Of a DNA stretch of 64,000 nucleotides, positions 1 to 9,582 are shown piece after piece. Position 1 is the stretch's first letter. Each line of letters starts with the position of its first letter. Both the position numbers and the translations under genes were made by a program. This DNA comes from Bartonella harrusi. GTDB taxonomy: Bacteria > Pseudomonadota > Alphaproteobacteria > Rhizobiales > Rhizobiaceae. The notes below the pieces were generated by a model, which saw only the letters and a list, made by a program, of their open reading frames with translations, searched no databases and was not told the DNA's origin. Location of the stretch: positions 1,628,501-1,692,500 of the forward strand of contig NZ_CP101114.1 of NCBI RefSeq assembly GCF_024297065.1, written 5' to 3'.

Positions 1-147
1 TGGCTCTGCGATTTCTTATCCTTACAGGTACTCGACCAAATCCTTTGCGTCATTTTTATAAAATCAGATTGAAAGCAAAAAAGCGTCAAAGGAAAACAAT
101 TTCATTTATAAGCAGCTATATGCAGCGTTTTGTTGATGAAAATTGAT
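1..147 (+). pseudogene. P4-type integrase fragment at window edge
   Basis: From base 3 the plus strand reads ALRFLILTGTRPNPLRHFYK. This is the segment around the first catalytic Arg of P4-type tyrosine integrases (LRLLILTGVR-NPLRH). Related segments occur near 55490 and 59090. Homology fades after about base 75 and the frame stops at about 147. The rest of the gene, if any, lies left of the window. A remnant is more likely than an active gene, because the downstream catalytic region is absent. Confidence 0.6.
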
Positions 148-1054
148 TTTGCACGCTTGAAAGGTGCAAAAACTATAAAAATTTTGATAAAAAACCAACA
201 CTTCTTTCCATGACCCATAGCATAAAACAAACAAGTACTCTCCTTTTTCTCTACGTTAAAAAATGAAGAAACCTTCCTATCTCAATAGGATAACAAACGA
301 ATTTCTTAGAAAGAGAAGTTATATTAACTGACCATTTAAGACACCACTAAATTTGACAAGAAAATTCTTTTTTAATAGCGCGTTCAACTTTATTGTTCTA
401 TATTCGGTTGATACAAAAGAAAATGAGAAACAAACAAACAGAGCATCGTATTTTAGACACGAATGCACCTTCTCTCTCCATTCTAAAGGACAAAATTGTA
501 CGATACGACAGAAAATAAAGAGGCTCTCTTAAAATTAACCAGTGTATTAAACTGCACAACTTGATTTTGCAAGTATCATCATAATCTAAAATGCATTGAT
601 CAATTGACTTTCTCACCTCTTTCATGACACGCATCACCATACGCGGTTATGAAAATTTTACATGTTATGCATTCCATCAACACTGAGAATGCTACATAAC
701 AATCGGTGACATTCTTCCACGCCTTTTTATTATTCAATAATCATGCACTTTAAGGAAAAGAGTTTTATGGAAACTAAAGTGTATGAGAATCTAAATCATA
801 CAAAAATGTCCCCTTTCACAAAGCGCTTAATATTGGTTTCCGCATAATAAAAGGGGCAGCATTATATCCACCATCCCTATAATCTATAATAAAGAATGAG
901 ATAATACTACGCAATTTACGCAATCCAGTTCTCAATGCAAAGAAACAGAACAATATAAAGAAAATTCATAAGATATCCGACCCATATTGATACCTTCTTT
1001 GCTTTTTAGAAAGATAAAGTCAATCAATGGAAGCTTATTATTATCTATTGCTTT
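148..1054. other. AT-rich intergenic stretch, no supported gene
   Basis: Only short open frames are present, without ribosome-binding sites or recognisable motifs. The context (integrase scrap on the left, plasmid-type partition genes on the right) suggests decayed mobile DNA, but nothing specific can be named. Confidence 0.5.
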
Positions 1055-1285
1055 TTATAATTTCCCATATTTTTCTGAAAGCAATTCACGCACCTCATCT
1101 GCTATTTTTGTTCCACGACTTGCACAACTCACCTTAATCAAGCGATGTAAACTTTCTGGAACATCAATAGTAAGGCGCTTCATAGCACCATCCTTATTAT
1201 CTTTATGGCTTTCTACCCACGCATCAGCTGTTAAAGGAATTGATGTATGCGTTGGCTTCGTACCAATCTTAATTTTTTTATTCAT
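1055..1285 (-). CDS. Small ribbon-helix-helix partner of ParA (ParG/CopG-like)
   Basis: A 76-residue basic protein. The C-terminal half (KRLTIDVPESLHRLIKVSC, then a second helix ending DEVRELLSEKYGKL) has the strand-helix-helix pattern of ribbon-helix-helix DNA-binding proteins. The N-terminal about 30 residues are polar and probably flexible, as in ParG-type centromere-binding proteins. Its start overlaps the stop of the upstream parA-like gene by 4 bases, so the two are translationally coupled. From the family, it should bind a centromere-like site, stimulate the ParA ATPase and repress its own promoter. The likely operator is the palindrome at 1923-1954. An alternative is the antitoxin-like regulator of a partition remnant; no toxin gene is visible. 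Confidence 0.7.
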   Translation of the reverse strand: MNKKIKIGTKPTHTSIPLTADAWVESHKDNKDGAMKRLTIDVPESLHRLIKVSCASRGTKIADEVRELLSEKYGKL

Positions 1286-1911
1286 TGTGCTAACTCCTTG
1301 ATTTCCGCTGCAACGGCTTCAATCTCTGCTGCTGCGGGTCCTTGCTTATCAACTTCATAAACGACCTTCCCCTGTGCTGCGGCTTCCGCAAACACAACAC
1401 GCTGTGCAACGCTCGCAGAAAGAACATGCTCTGAATACACTCCAAGGGACTCCCCCACATCACGCCCTATTGCCGTATTGACTATCTTACGATTAATAAC
1501 AAAAGCAGATTGCAAATTTTCTTTATAGACACGTGCTTCGCCAATAAGTTTGACAATTCCATCAGCCGCCCAAATATCATATGGACTGGGTTGAACAGGA
1601 ATAAGAACCAAATCTGAAGCCATAAGAGCACTACGCGCAAGATCCGTCACCCGTGGAGGGCCATCAATAAAAATATGATCATAATCACAACCAATCTGTG
1701 TGATCTCTTTGTGAACCGTTGCCCGTGGCAAACCAACCACTGGAAATAAAGGAGCCTCTTCACGGGCCGCAGCCCAATCCAATGCACTTCCCTGTGGATC
1801 AACATCAATCAGCAACACACGAGCTCCACTCCGTGCAAAGCTGGCAGCAAGATTCACGCTCAATGTGGTTTTCCCTACCCCTCCTTTTTGATTCAAAAGT
1901 CCAATGATCAT
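1282..1911 (-). CDS. parA: ParA/ParF-type partition ATPase
   Basis: A 209-residue ParA/MinD-superfamily ATPase of the short type without an N-terminal DNA-binding domain. It begins MIIGLLNQKGGVGKTTLSVN, the deviant Walker A motif with its signature lysine. LLIDVDPQGSALDW follows near residue 35 and FIDGPPR near residue 82. Such proteins move plasmids or islands on the nucleoid together with a small ribbon-helix-helix partner, encoded immediately downstream here. The ribosome-binding sequence GAAAGG lies inside the right arm of a palindrome just upstream of the ATG, suggesting autorepression. A plasmid-type pair on a chromosome next to integrase debris points to an integrated or relict mobile element. 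Confidence 0.9.
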   Translation of the reverse strand: MIIGLLNQKGGVGKTTLSVNLAASFARSGARVLLIDVDPQGSALDWAAAREEAPLFPVVGLPRATVHKEITQIGCDYDHIFIDGPPRVTDLARSALMASDLVLIPVQPSPYDIWAADGIVKLIGEARVYKENLQSAFVINRKIVNTAIGRDVGESLGVYSEHVLSASVAQRVVFAEAAAQGKVVYEVDKQGPAAAEIEAVAAEIKELAQ

Positions 1912-1922
1912 GCATAACGCCT

Positions 1923-1954
1923 TTCAGTATTATCGTTTTTACGATTATACTGAA
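1923..1954. promoter_or_regulatory. Palindromic operator in the parA leader
   Basis: Two 14-base arms, TTCAGTATTATCGT and ACGATTATACTGAA, match as an inverted repeat except at one position, with a 4-base centre. The palindrome ends 12 bases before the parA start and covers its ribosome-binding region. An operator for the ribbon-helix-helix partner is the simplest reading; an RNA hairpin that hides the ribosome-binding site is an alternative. Confidence 0.5.
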
Positions 1955-1959
1955 AAGAA

Positions 1960-2363
1960 CAAAGGAGGCAAGCACCCAAAGTATATAAAATAATCCCCTT
2001 CCTCTCTTATAGATAAAAACGACACGCCTGCCTGTACCCTCCCGCATTGAAGACCATCATCCTTCCCTTCTAACCGCTGATACAACCGACAAAAGAAAAA
2101 GCAGAGCACTCCAAAAACGCATCATCAATTGAGATTCACATTTTTGGATTTCTCAAGCACAAAAAGGAACAAAAGAGGCAAGCACAAAAACTATGCAAAA
2201 CAATCCCCTTCCTCTCTTATAGATAAAAACGACACGCCTGTACCCTCCCGCATTGAAGACCATCATCCCTCCCTTCTAACCGCTGATACAACCGACAAAA
2301 GAAAAAGCAGAGCACTCCAAAAACGCATCATCAATTGAGATTCACATTTTTGGATTTCTCAAG
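1960..2363. repeat. Two near-identical direct repeats upstream of parA
   Basis: A segment of about 200 bases at 1960-2158 is repeated at about 2174-2363. The two copies share runs such as CCTTCCTCTCTTATAGATAA and CCGCTGATACAACCGACAAA. The copies are 210 bases apart on the left and 206 on the right, because the first copy has 4 extra bases (a doubled CCTG). No long open frame runs through both. The position upstream of the partition operon would suit a centromere-like site or iterons, but a simple tandem duplication cannot be excluded. Confidence 0.6.
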
Positions 2364-2849
2364 TAATACTTTTCATGAAAGACTTCGTCGTTCTACCACA
2401 CCCCAAAAATTTGAAAAAATCCTCTAAAATCAAGTTTTCCTCTTTTTATTCAGAAAGATACAAAGTGAATGATAATGGAAAAAGGGTAATCAACAATTAT
2501 TTGAAGTTATCTTTTTGATAATGTCGCGTGACGATGTTGAGAAAGTATTTTTCGTGTACTATGTAATCAGCAACATTGGTTTTCTCCTAAGAGCGCATTT
2601 TCTGCAAAGACAATAAAGACAATGAGGCAATATATCCAATGCTCAGATAATAATCAGCGGAGAAGATGAAGTATAAAACAAAAAAAATACCTGTAAAATC
2701 CCTGTTATTTTTCCAACCAACTTTATTCTCCTCGACAGATGACGCATTTCTGTTAAAGTCTTCTCACAAAAAGTTTCATGCTGCTCGTGCTTTTTGGTAA
2801 TCAAACATGAAAACATCATAAAAAGAGAGCGTATCGGAGAGTAACAAAA
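2364..2849. other. Intergenic, promoter region of the following gene
   Basis: No supported gene. The last 30 bases contain a purine-rich GGAGAG ribosome-binding site for the gene starting at 2850. Nothing else is recognisable. Confidence 0.5.
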
Positions 2850-3179
2850 ATGAACTTACAACAAATTGGCCCTGATATTTTTACCAGCGGACAAATCAGT
2901 GTTGAAAACATCAAAACACTAGCACAAGCTGGCTTTAAAACGATTATTTGTAACCGCCCCGATCAAGAAGATCCTGATCAACCTGATTTTTCTATCATTA
3001 AAGCAGCAGCACAAGAATATGGGATAACAGCCTATCATATTCCTATCGTGCCCCCTAGCATAAAAAAAACAGATATTGAAACCATGAAAACAATCTTAGA
3101 AACAGCATCAACACCTCTTCTCGCCTATTGTTACAAGGGAACACGCTCCCTACATCTTTACCGTTTAGCCTGCCTTTAA
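2850..3179 (+). CDS. DUF442/Blh-type phosphatase-like protein
   Basis: A 109-residue protein resembling the small TIGR01244 (beta-lactamase hydrolase-like) phosphatase family. The N-terminus MNLQQIGPDIFTSGQIS, then AGFKTIICNRPDQE, and a C-terminal loop AYCYKGTRS at about residues 92-100 match the family layout. The catalytic-loop cysteine and arginine are kept, but CYKGTR replaces the common CRSGTR. The protein ends soon after the loop (LYRLACL), slightly shorter than typical members, so the C-terminal helix may have been lost. In other bacteria members act on sulfide metabolism or as phosphatases; the substrate here is unknown. Confidence 0.75.
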   Translation: MNLQQIGPDIFTSGQISVENIKTLAQAGFKTIICNRPDQEDPDQPDFSIIKAAAQEYGITAYHIPIVPPSIKKTDIETMKTILETASTPLLAYCYKGTRSLHLYRLACL

Positions 3180-3225
3180 TCATCTGTCTTAACGGATCAT
3201 AAAGAAACAAGCAGTAAACTTGCAA

Positions 3226-3432
3226 ATGATCATAAAAGCCAAAGAACTTCATAAGTTTACGAAAAAAATCATGCTGAAATCAGATCTCCAGACCGTTGAT
3301 TCTCCCTCTCAACAACGAAAAACGCATATACTCCATGATGTTTTAGAATATATCTTCGTGCTCATAGTCAGCGTGAGTGCTCTTTTTGCCGCTCTGCTCT
3401 CCTTTTTTGATCAACTTAGACCCTATCTTTAA
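3226..3432 (+). CDS. Small single-membrane-segment protein (hypothetical)
   Basis: An open frame of about 68 codons with a polar N-terminal half and one strongly hydrophobic segment (YIFVLIVSVSALFAALLSFF) close to the C-terminus. It overlaps the convergent ribF end by 17 bases. No clear ribosome-binding site. It could be a tail-anchored small protein or a chance frame; no family was recognised. Confidence 0.3.
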   Translation: MIIKAKELHKFTKKIMLKSDLQTVDSPSQQRKTHILHDVLEYIFVLIVSVSALFAALLSFFDQLRPYL

Positions 3433-4417
3433 AAGTAAGCAGCTGATCCAACTGCGACACGGGTTGTACTGTTGCCAAAATTGCTTTTGCTGCTTTTTCA
3501 TCGCGTCGCATTTGCGCAATCAAAGGCTCAAGCCCATCAAATTTTTCTTGCCCTCGTAAAAACTGGAAGAAAGAAACGGTGCAACTTTCTCCATAAAGAT
3601 CACCATCGAAATCAAATAAATAAGTTTCCAGAAGCGGCGCGCCATTTTTAACAACTGTCGGACGACAACCAAAACTTGCAACCCCATCATGCAAAATACC
3701 GTTAGCACGACGCAAACGTACCGCATAAACACCATGTACCAAACTAGCTTGAAGAGGCAACATCTGATTAGCGGTAGGAAATCCCAACAGGCGCCCTAGT
3801 TTTTCACCCTGAATAACATTTGCACACACGCGATAATGATACCCTAACAAATGGGCTGCTTTTTCGACCATTCCCTGTGAAAGCAGCTTACGAATAGAAC
3901 TTGAAGAAATGATCACCTGTTGTTGCTCTTGTGTGTGAGAGACACAAGGAACGTACACAACCTCAAAACCGCATTCTTTTCCCCTTTGACAAAGAAGCTG
4001 CGCATCTCCACTTTTCTGATGACCAAAGTGAAAATTTTCACCTGTTACCACAACGGAAACATCAAAAACTTGTTTTAAAATCATATGGATAAATTGGTCT
4101 GCTGCAAGAGCAGCAAAATCTGTATCAAAGGGCTGTTCAATCACCCCATTAAATCCCATGATTTCAAAAATTTCAGCTTTTTCAGCTGCTTGTGTCAAAC
4201 GATCAACAGGGGCTGAAGGGCAAAAAAAACTTCTTGGATGTGGCTCAAAGGTTAAAACAACCGCGGGTTTATTTTTCAGACGTGCGAAATCGAGTGCTTT
4301 TTGAAGCACTTCCTGATGACCACAATGAACACCATCAAAATTTCCAAGTGCCAACACAGCTCCTCGCCAAGGCAAAGGAAGCCTATCAATCCCCTGAAGA
4401 CGCAAAAAATCAGACAT
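3416..4417 (-). CDS. ribF: Bifunctional riboflavin kinase / FMN adenylyltransferase
   Basis: RibF converts riboflavin to FMN and then FAD in the cytosol. The N-terminal nucleotidyltransferase domain shows GNFDGVHCGHQ, an HxGH-like nucleotide-binding signature, and VLTFEPHPRSFF. The C-terminal flavokinase domain shows GKL-like GEKLGRLLGFPTAN at about residues 205-220. Length (about 333 residues from the chosen start) is normal. The start at 4417 (MSDFLRLQG) is preferred over one five codons upstream because it forms a TAATG stop/start overlap with the HAD hydrolase gene just upstream, implying translational coupling. Confidence 0.95.
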   Translation of the reverse strand: MSDFLRLQGIDRLPLPWRGAVLALGNFDGVHCGHQEVLQKALDFARLKNKPAVVLTFEPHPRSFFCPSAPVDRLTQAAEKAEIFEIMGFNGVIEQPFDTDFAALAADQFIHMILKQVFDVSVVVTGENFHFGHQKSGDAQLLCQRGKECGFEVVYVPCVSHTQEQQQVIISSSSIRKLLSQGMVEKAAHLLGYHYRVCANVIQGEKLGRLLGFPTANQMLPLQASLVHGVYAVRLRRANGILHDGVASFGCRPTVVKNGAPLLETYLFDFDGDLYGESCTVSFFQFLRGQEKFDGLEPLIAQMRRDEKAAKAILATVQPVSQLDQLLTFKDRV

Positions 4418-5262
4418 TATTGCAGGGCCCACATGATGGCTTGAGGCTTATAACCATGACGTTCAAGAAAAGAGTACAAAGCTTGTTTATCCACGACACC
4501 ATTTTGCATATAGTCATAACGATGAATTCCCCCCATAATATAAAGGGTATCAAGACCAAAATGAATAGCCCCTTTAATATCGGTCAAAAGACCATCACCA
4601 ATAGCTAACACCTGACTTTTTTCTGCTGTTCCACGAATTTTTTGCAATTTTTCAAAGGCACATTCATAAATAGGCGCATAAGGTTTACCAGCAATACGGA
4701 CCTCCCCCCCTAATTGTTGGTAAAGACACGCCAACGCACCAGCACACCAAAACTCCTGATGCCCGTAATGGACGATTACATCAGGATTAGCACAAATGAA
4801 AGGCAAATTACGCGCTCGCATACGGTGAAACATCTCCTCATAAGCAGAGGGTTCTTTATCAAGATCTTCAAGAAAACCACTACAAACAACGACAGAGGCT
4901 TCCCATTCCTCAACCAACTCACATTCTAATCCTTCAAACAACATCAAATCCCGCTGCTGACCAATAAAGAAAACTTTACGCGGTGCAGCGCGAATAAGAT
5001 CGCGCGTCACATCCCCTGAAGTAATAATAGCATCATAATAATCACTATGCACATTCATGTCTTGTAATTGAGCAATAACATTGTCCCGTGGTCGCGGTGA
5101 ATTGGTCAATAAAATGACACTTTTTCCCATCTGTCGAATTTTGTGCAAGACTTGCAATGCGGGTTCAAATGCATGCACACCGTTATGCACAACACCCCAA
5201 ACATCGCAAAAAACAGCATCGTAATCGGCTATAACAGTATCAATATGGGTAAGTTCATTCAT
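4417..5262 (-). CDS. HAD-superfamily hydrolase, TIGR01459 type
   Basis: A 281-residue HAD-IIA-like phosphatase. Motif I DAVFCDVWGVVHNG is near residue 15, motif II with LLTNSPRPRDN near residue 55, and motif III/IV with IGDGLLTDIKGA near residue 222. The family is common in alphaproteobacteria next to ribF, as here, which suggests a role in flavin-nucleotide or other phosphate-ester turnover, but its substrate is not established. It is the first gene of a two-gene minus-strand operon with ribF (one-base overlap). Confidence 0.85.
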   Translation of the reverse strand: MNELTHIDTVIADYDAVFCDVWGVVHNGVHAFEPALQVLHKIRQMGKSVILLTNSPRPRDNVIAQLQDMNVHSDYYDAIITSGDVTRDLIRAAPRKVFFIGQQRDLMLFEGLECELVEEWEASVVVCSGFLEDLDKEPSAYEEMFHRMRARNLPFICANPDVIVHYGHQEFWCAGALACLYQQLGGEVRIAGKPYAPIYECAFEKLQKIRGTAEKSQVLAIGDGLLTDIKGAIHFGLDTLYIMGGIHRYDYMQNGVVDKQALYSFLERHGYKPQAIMWALQ

Positions 5263-6330
5263 CTTTCACCTGTTTATACATGGCCATTTATCAAATCCTC
5301 TTTCATATTGTAAAACTCCTTATCGAAAGAGTGTTCTTCTGTCATCTGCTTTCTCAACATTCTCTTTTTTCTCTAAAGTTTCGCAAACTTTAATAAAGAA
5401 AATCATTTTTTGTACGTACAAATTTTGATTATCAAATACGATCTCAATGATACATGAAAAAAGCATGAATTATAACAGAATATCTTTTATCATTTATTGA
5501 TCTTTATTTTTTTGGATATTAAATTGTTAGGAATTCTCTCTCTAAAAGACAAACAGAGAGCGATAATTTTTGCATTTTCTTCATTGTTTAAAGAACAATT
5601 CTTTACGATAGAAAAAAATTCTACTTCTAATACACAAAATATATAAATAATATATAATCAAGAAGCGTCGTATATTGTTCAAAAAATGGAGTACACATAT
5701 TAACAAATGCGCTCTTCCTGTAACATTCATTGATAAAAATCTTGAAAGGAGACAATGGGCTTATGATCCTCAGTCTTCCATTCCCTCAACAATATCAGCA
5801 ATCTTGGTACTGTATTCTACACCCCCTGTATAGAAACACAAGATATGCAAACGGATAATAACACGATTCTAAAATTTTAAGAGTATAATACATTTTGAAC
5901 AACAAATCATAACTCTTCAATGATATCCAATAAGAACCGTTATATGTTTTAAGTCCTGTTTGTAACGAAAAATATACTTTCCGCATAAAACGATACCCCT
6001 TGAATCGAGAAAGAGGAGAAGAGAAAAGCGTTCATTTGATAAAACATTGCGAAAGCGAAGAAAAAAATTCAAAGGAAGCACAGCAAAATTTCTTTCACAT
6101 CACACACGAAAAAAGCGGTATTGAAGGACACACTCTTCACTTTTCTCTTAGAAAGAGCTAAACTGGCTAAAAGCATATGAAGAATGATAAAAAATAAATT
6201 TCCCATACTCTTTATTGTTTTAGTGAATATGCTTAAAATCTAAGCTAAAATTTAAAGTCTTAAAAACAGGACGCGCTTTCACAATCGCATCAAATATAGA
6301 GACTATTCTGGATTTTAGCACTCCATTTCT
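5263..6330. other. Long AT-rich gene-free stretch
   Basis: More than 1 kb with only short open frames, none with a credible start or motif. Base composition is very AT-rich, typical of Bartonella spacer and decayed gene DNA. It ends at an integrase remnant. Confidence 0.5.
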
Positions 6331-6334
6331 CAAG

Positions 6335-6910
6335 AACTCTTATAACACTACGTGTCCTACATTTATAGGCAGTCCCAGCTTTTGGATGGGAGTAAATGGA
6401 GTGCGTATATCGATTTGGATAATTTCTAAAACCGGTAAAAGCCCCTCATTGAGGAAGAATATAAAAGACGTAAAAGTGAAAACCAACTCCAGCTTTACCA
6501 CCATTTTTGCGTTCAGCCTCACCGCTTTCAAAAGCATCTAGAGCAATAACTTTTAAAGAATGCAGATTACGCATTGCTTCACGCTTTTGTTTGTCAGATT
6601 CTTAAATAAGATCATAGCCCTCGTGTAAAACAGAACGCCATTGGGTTGCACATTCACGGGCTTTTTTTAAAAGGAATATTTCTTAAAGCACCCAAACCCA
6701 TTTCACGATACCGCCCGTGGATAGTATAGCGTAAAAACCATTGTGGCACCACCATCTTTACGCTTATGAAGGTACAAGCCGGCACTATCATACTCTTTAC
6801 CGGCCCCCAATGTCGCCGATAACCCTTGGTATTGAGACGTTTCATAACAGCCATTTTTACGCCTTTCTAAACGTTTTTTATCGACACGCCAGCCCCACTT
6901 ATGACATGCA
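6335..6910 (-). pseudogene. P4-type integrase remnant
   Basis: Read on the minus strand, the N-terminal part encodes VMKRLNTKGYRRHWGPVKS, then WFLRYTIHGRYREMGLGALR (the P4-integrase N-terminal arm domain). After frame breaks it continues with fragments matching the core-binding region (GLLPVLEIIQIDIRTPFTPI). Catalytic residues are missing. Several frameshifts and stops mark it as dead. Confidence 0.75.
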
Positions 6911-6944
6911 GAAACATAATTTCACTTGATTCAACAAAAGAGAA

Positions 6945-7020
6945 TTTAAGATGAGAGAATCTTACAATATTCGGGGGTCTCATTCAACATGTAAAACGAT
7001 AAATTATCGTTATAAAACAA
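6945..7020 (-). repeat. Integrase-leader repeat copy
   Basis: Contains the recurring block AGAGAATCTTACAATATTCG followed by an AT-rich stretch ending with a run related to ATAAATTATCGTTATAAA. The same arrangement is found upstream of other integrase remnants near 41575, 42765, 43857, 53510, 54130 and 58210. Here it sits upstream of the minus-strand integrase remnant at 6335-6910. Confidence 0.55.
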
Positions 7021-7189
7021 AGCATTGTCTACTTTTAGCCGCACCTGATATTACGTTTACACTTTTTGCGTGATATTCGGCAAGAAAATGCATCATCACT
7101 TCAGAACTTCTACAAAACACGGTTAACTGAAAAACGGCTGAGCCCTATTGGCCTTTTCCTTCTTTTCATGATTTCATTACAATTTTTAA

Positions 7190-7600
7190 AGATCAAGGGG
7201 GGTAAATATCCTTTTTTCTTCTCCACTCTTCTCAAAAATCAAATTGGCTAAACCACAATTTCCCTCACGCTTTTTGCCTTGCACTTGTACTTTTCTACAT
7301 CGCAAATTGTCAATTTTTATCATCTGCCATACTGATCTTTTGTCATAATCACCATTTTTTCTGAAAACCTTAAGCGCCAAGATTAATTCCATTCACAAAA
7401 CATTGGGCGTCATAAACATGTTTTATAACATACCCTTGCTGATAAAGAATATTTTTATCGATTGTTTTGTTACAAGCTAAGCAAGAACAAAAAGACCCTA
7501 TGACAGCTTCATTCCATGATGTTAAGACAAATTGCTGTGTTTCATAAATTTCACTCCCTATCATTGAAGATAATACACAATTCTTTTTTTCATCTTTCAT
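7190..7600 (-). pseudogene. Decayed copy of the neighbouring nuclease-like gene
   Basis: The minus-strand fragment ending DAQCFVNGINLGA corresponds to SYAQCFVDGVDLAEAG of the intact protein encoded at 7887-8642. A following frame (GLANLIFEKSGEEKR) resembles its C-terminal GLWSSEF region. The two parts are in different frames and the 5' end is missing. It looks like a tandem paralogue that has degraded. Confidence 0.5.
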
Positions 7601-7886
7601 CGATGGGCATCCTTATTTAAAAGAACATCGCTCGTTGCCTGTATAATAACTGAATAAGAGGATCGGTTTTTGATAGAAATCGAAACAGAGGACTCTAGCA
7701 ATAATTCTCAATGCGAAGTCGTTTTGAGAATAAAACTCCCTTATAAGAGAAACCAAATCACTCCATCTGTGTGCGAAACAAACATAAAGATTCTCACGTT
7801 TTTTTTCGATTGACTCTTTGGTTTATTTCAATTTCCTTTATAAAGTTCACAATCGCAACATCAGGGAAATATATCTATCACTCTCC

Positions 7887-8642
7887 TTACAAACTGGCAA
7901 AGGGATTGTAGGATCCATTATCTCGCCTCCACTGTAAAGGTTCAGTGAACTCACTCGACCAAAGACCAATTTTCTTATTGCGTGCTGTTTCTTCCGCAGT
8001 ACGATACTGTATTGGAAGAGGGTTTTTATGCTCTTTTGAAAGCACGAAGATACCTTCTGTAAGACCTGCTTCAGCTAAATCAACCCCATCAACAAAACAT
8101 TGTGCATACGAAATACCATTGTCTATAAGAACCTGCTGACAAGATAAATTCTGACCAAGTGTTTTGGTAACAAGCCAAGCCGTTGTAACCGCGCCACAAG
8201 GCCATTCTTGATCGTTAAGTTTTGCCCTTTGACGTGGTGCACAAGTATCAACACCATAGAGATGAATATCACGAACAATCTGTTTACGCCAAGATTGTGC
8301 AACAGGAGTCAACAGTTTAAATGTAACCCCACTGGTCACCAATGCCTTACCTTGGAAAACAGTGGTGTTCTTCAATAAAATATTGTTTTGCAAAGGAAGA
8401 TTCGGTTCAGTTTTTGTTAATTGCTGTTTGGCGATCGTTTCCATGGGCTTGCTCTCTTGCAAAGGCAAACCAACAACACCCTCTTGCAAACCAACAATAT
8501 CTTGCATTATAAATGTTTTGAAAACATCAATATCGACTTTATCTTTATATTGGTACATCCCCCATAATAGAGAACCCATGATATAAACAATAACGATGAA
8601 TCTAAAGTGCATGCGTTTAATACATTTGCTCAAAAAATTCAT
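7887..8642 (-). CDS. Membrane-anchored thermonuclease-family (SNase-like) protein
   Basis: A 251-residue protein with an N-terminal membrane anchor (FIVIVYIMGSLLWGMY, about residues 15-30), a linker, then an SNase-like domain: IHLYGVDTCAPRQRAKL, WPCGAVTTAWLV, YAQCFVDGVDLAEAGL and KKIGLWSSEF. The usual first-strand arginine (IRL) is His here and the acidic catalytic residue is not obvious, so nuclease activity is uncertain. Such proteins occur in rhizobia and Bartonella as secreted or periplasmic hypothetical proteins. It is divergent from virB2. A degraded copy lies just downstream at 7190-7600. Confidence 0.65.
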   Translation of the reverse strand: MNFLSKCIKRMHFRFIVIVYIMGSLLWGMYQYKDKVDIDVFKTFIMQDIVGLQEGVVGLPLQESKPMETIAKQQLTKTEPNLPLQNNILLKNTTVFQGKALVTSGVTFKLLTPVAQSWRKQIVRDIHLYGVDTCAPRQRAKLNDQEWPCGAVTTAWLVTKTLGQNLSCQQVLIDNGISYAQCFVDGVDLAEAGLTEGIFVLSKEHKNPLPIQYRTAEETARNKKIGLWSSEFTEPLQWRRDNGSYNPFASL

Positions 8643-8946
8643 TATTTCTTTGTCCTTTCATATTTTTACCAACACCCTTCTTAAATCTTGAAGAAGAATT
8701 TTAAAGGAGGTCTGTTGCACATTAACTCTGCAAAGACATACAACTTAAAATTGCCATTTTTATGTAGAACAATCTTAAGATGAGAACTTTTATCTCTCGG
8801 CAAGAGCTAAAAAGAGAAAAAACCACTCTTAAAGCTTTTATACACGAGAAACAGAGGAGCAACTTATCAGCTGTAAAGCAAGAGAACTCTTCAGGAGAGA
8901 TGAAAGCGCATTAGGAAATAAATAATTCTTTTTAAAGAGAGGTCAA
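8643..8946. promoter_or_regulatory. Divergent intergenic region upstream of virB2
   Basis: About 300 bases between the nuclease-like gene and virB2. It should hold the virB promoter, which in Bartonella is known to be activated by the BatR/BatS two-component system. No BatR box could be assigned by eye. The virB2 ribosome-binding site is the AGAGAGG just before the ATG at 8947. Confidence 0.45.
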
Positions 8947-9270
8947 ATGACAGACAATAGATCAACAAACATTATGTTTATCGTTATTATGCTGCTTTTA
9001 ACCACCATCGTTGTATGGGATCCTTCTTATGCCGCTGCTGCTGGTACTGATACAGGTGGACTAGGGAAACTTGATGGTGTTTTACAAAATATTGTTACGA
9101 TGATGACGGGAACAACGGCAAAGCTCATTGCAATTATATGTGTTGTTGCGGTGGGGATTGGCTGGATGTATGGCTTTATTGATTTACGCAAAGCCGCGTA
9201 CTGTATTATCGGTATTGGTATTGTCTTTGGTGCATCTGCTCTCGTTGATAAATTAACAGGCGGAACATAA
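8947..9270 (+). CDS. virB2: VirB2 pilin subunit of the T4SS
   Basis: A 107-residue pilin precursor. A long signal peptide with a hydrophobic core (IMFIVIMLLLTTIVVW) ends near SYAAAAG. Two hydrophobic helices follow (LIAIICVVAVGIGWMYGFI and YCIIGIGIVFGASALV), separated by a short DLRK loop, as in VirB2/TrbC pilins. It builds the extracellular pilus and lines the channel. First gene of the virB operon; it is directly abutted by virB3. Confidence 0.93.
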   Translation: MTDNRSTNIMFIVIMLLLTTIVVWDPSYAAAAGTDTGGLGKLDGVLQNIVTMMTGTTAKLIAIICVVAVGIGWMYGFIDLRKAAYCIIGIGIVFGASALVDKLTGGT

Positions 9271-9582
9271 ATGAACGAAGATACCCTTTTCCTTGCTTGT
9301 ACGAGACCGGCCATGTTTGCCGGTGTGACAATGGAAGCAATGGCTCTCAATATCATGGCGACAACAATTCTTTTTGTTTTGACCAGTGATTTTACAATGT
9401 TTGGTTTAGGGGTTGGTATACACTTTGTTTTGCGTGAAATAACAAAACATGATCACAACCAATTTCGCGTCTTGTTTGCATGGCTGAATACGCGAGGAAA
9501 ACAAAAAAACGTCGAGCGATGGGGAGGAGGATCAGCTTCCCCATTACGCCTTATCCGCAATTATAAGGAACTCACTCAGTGA
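9271..9582 (+). CDS. virB3: VirB3 inner-membrane T4SS component
   Basis: 103 residues with the VirB3 pattern: LFLACTRPAMFAGVTMEAMA at the N-terminus, hydrophobic segments around residues 25-55, and a basic C-terminus. VirB3 associates with VirB4 in the inner-membrane complex. The start follows the virB2 stop with no spacer, and the virB4 start overlaps its stop, so translation is coupled. Confidence 0.93.
   Translation: MNEDTLFLACTRPAMFAGVTMEAMALNIMATTILFVLTSDFTMFGLGVGIHFVLREITKHDHNQFRVLFAWLNTRGKQKNVERWGGGSASPLRLIRNYKELTQ

Noticed and set aside
398..640. 80-codon minus-strand frame
   Set aside because: No ribosome-binding site, motif or context; composition is that of AT-rich spacer DNA.
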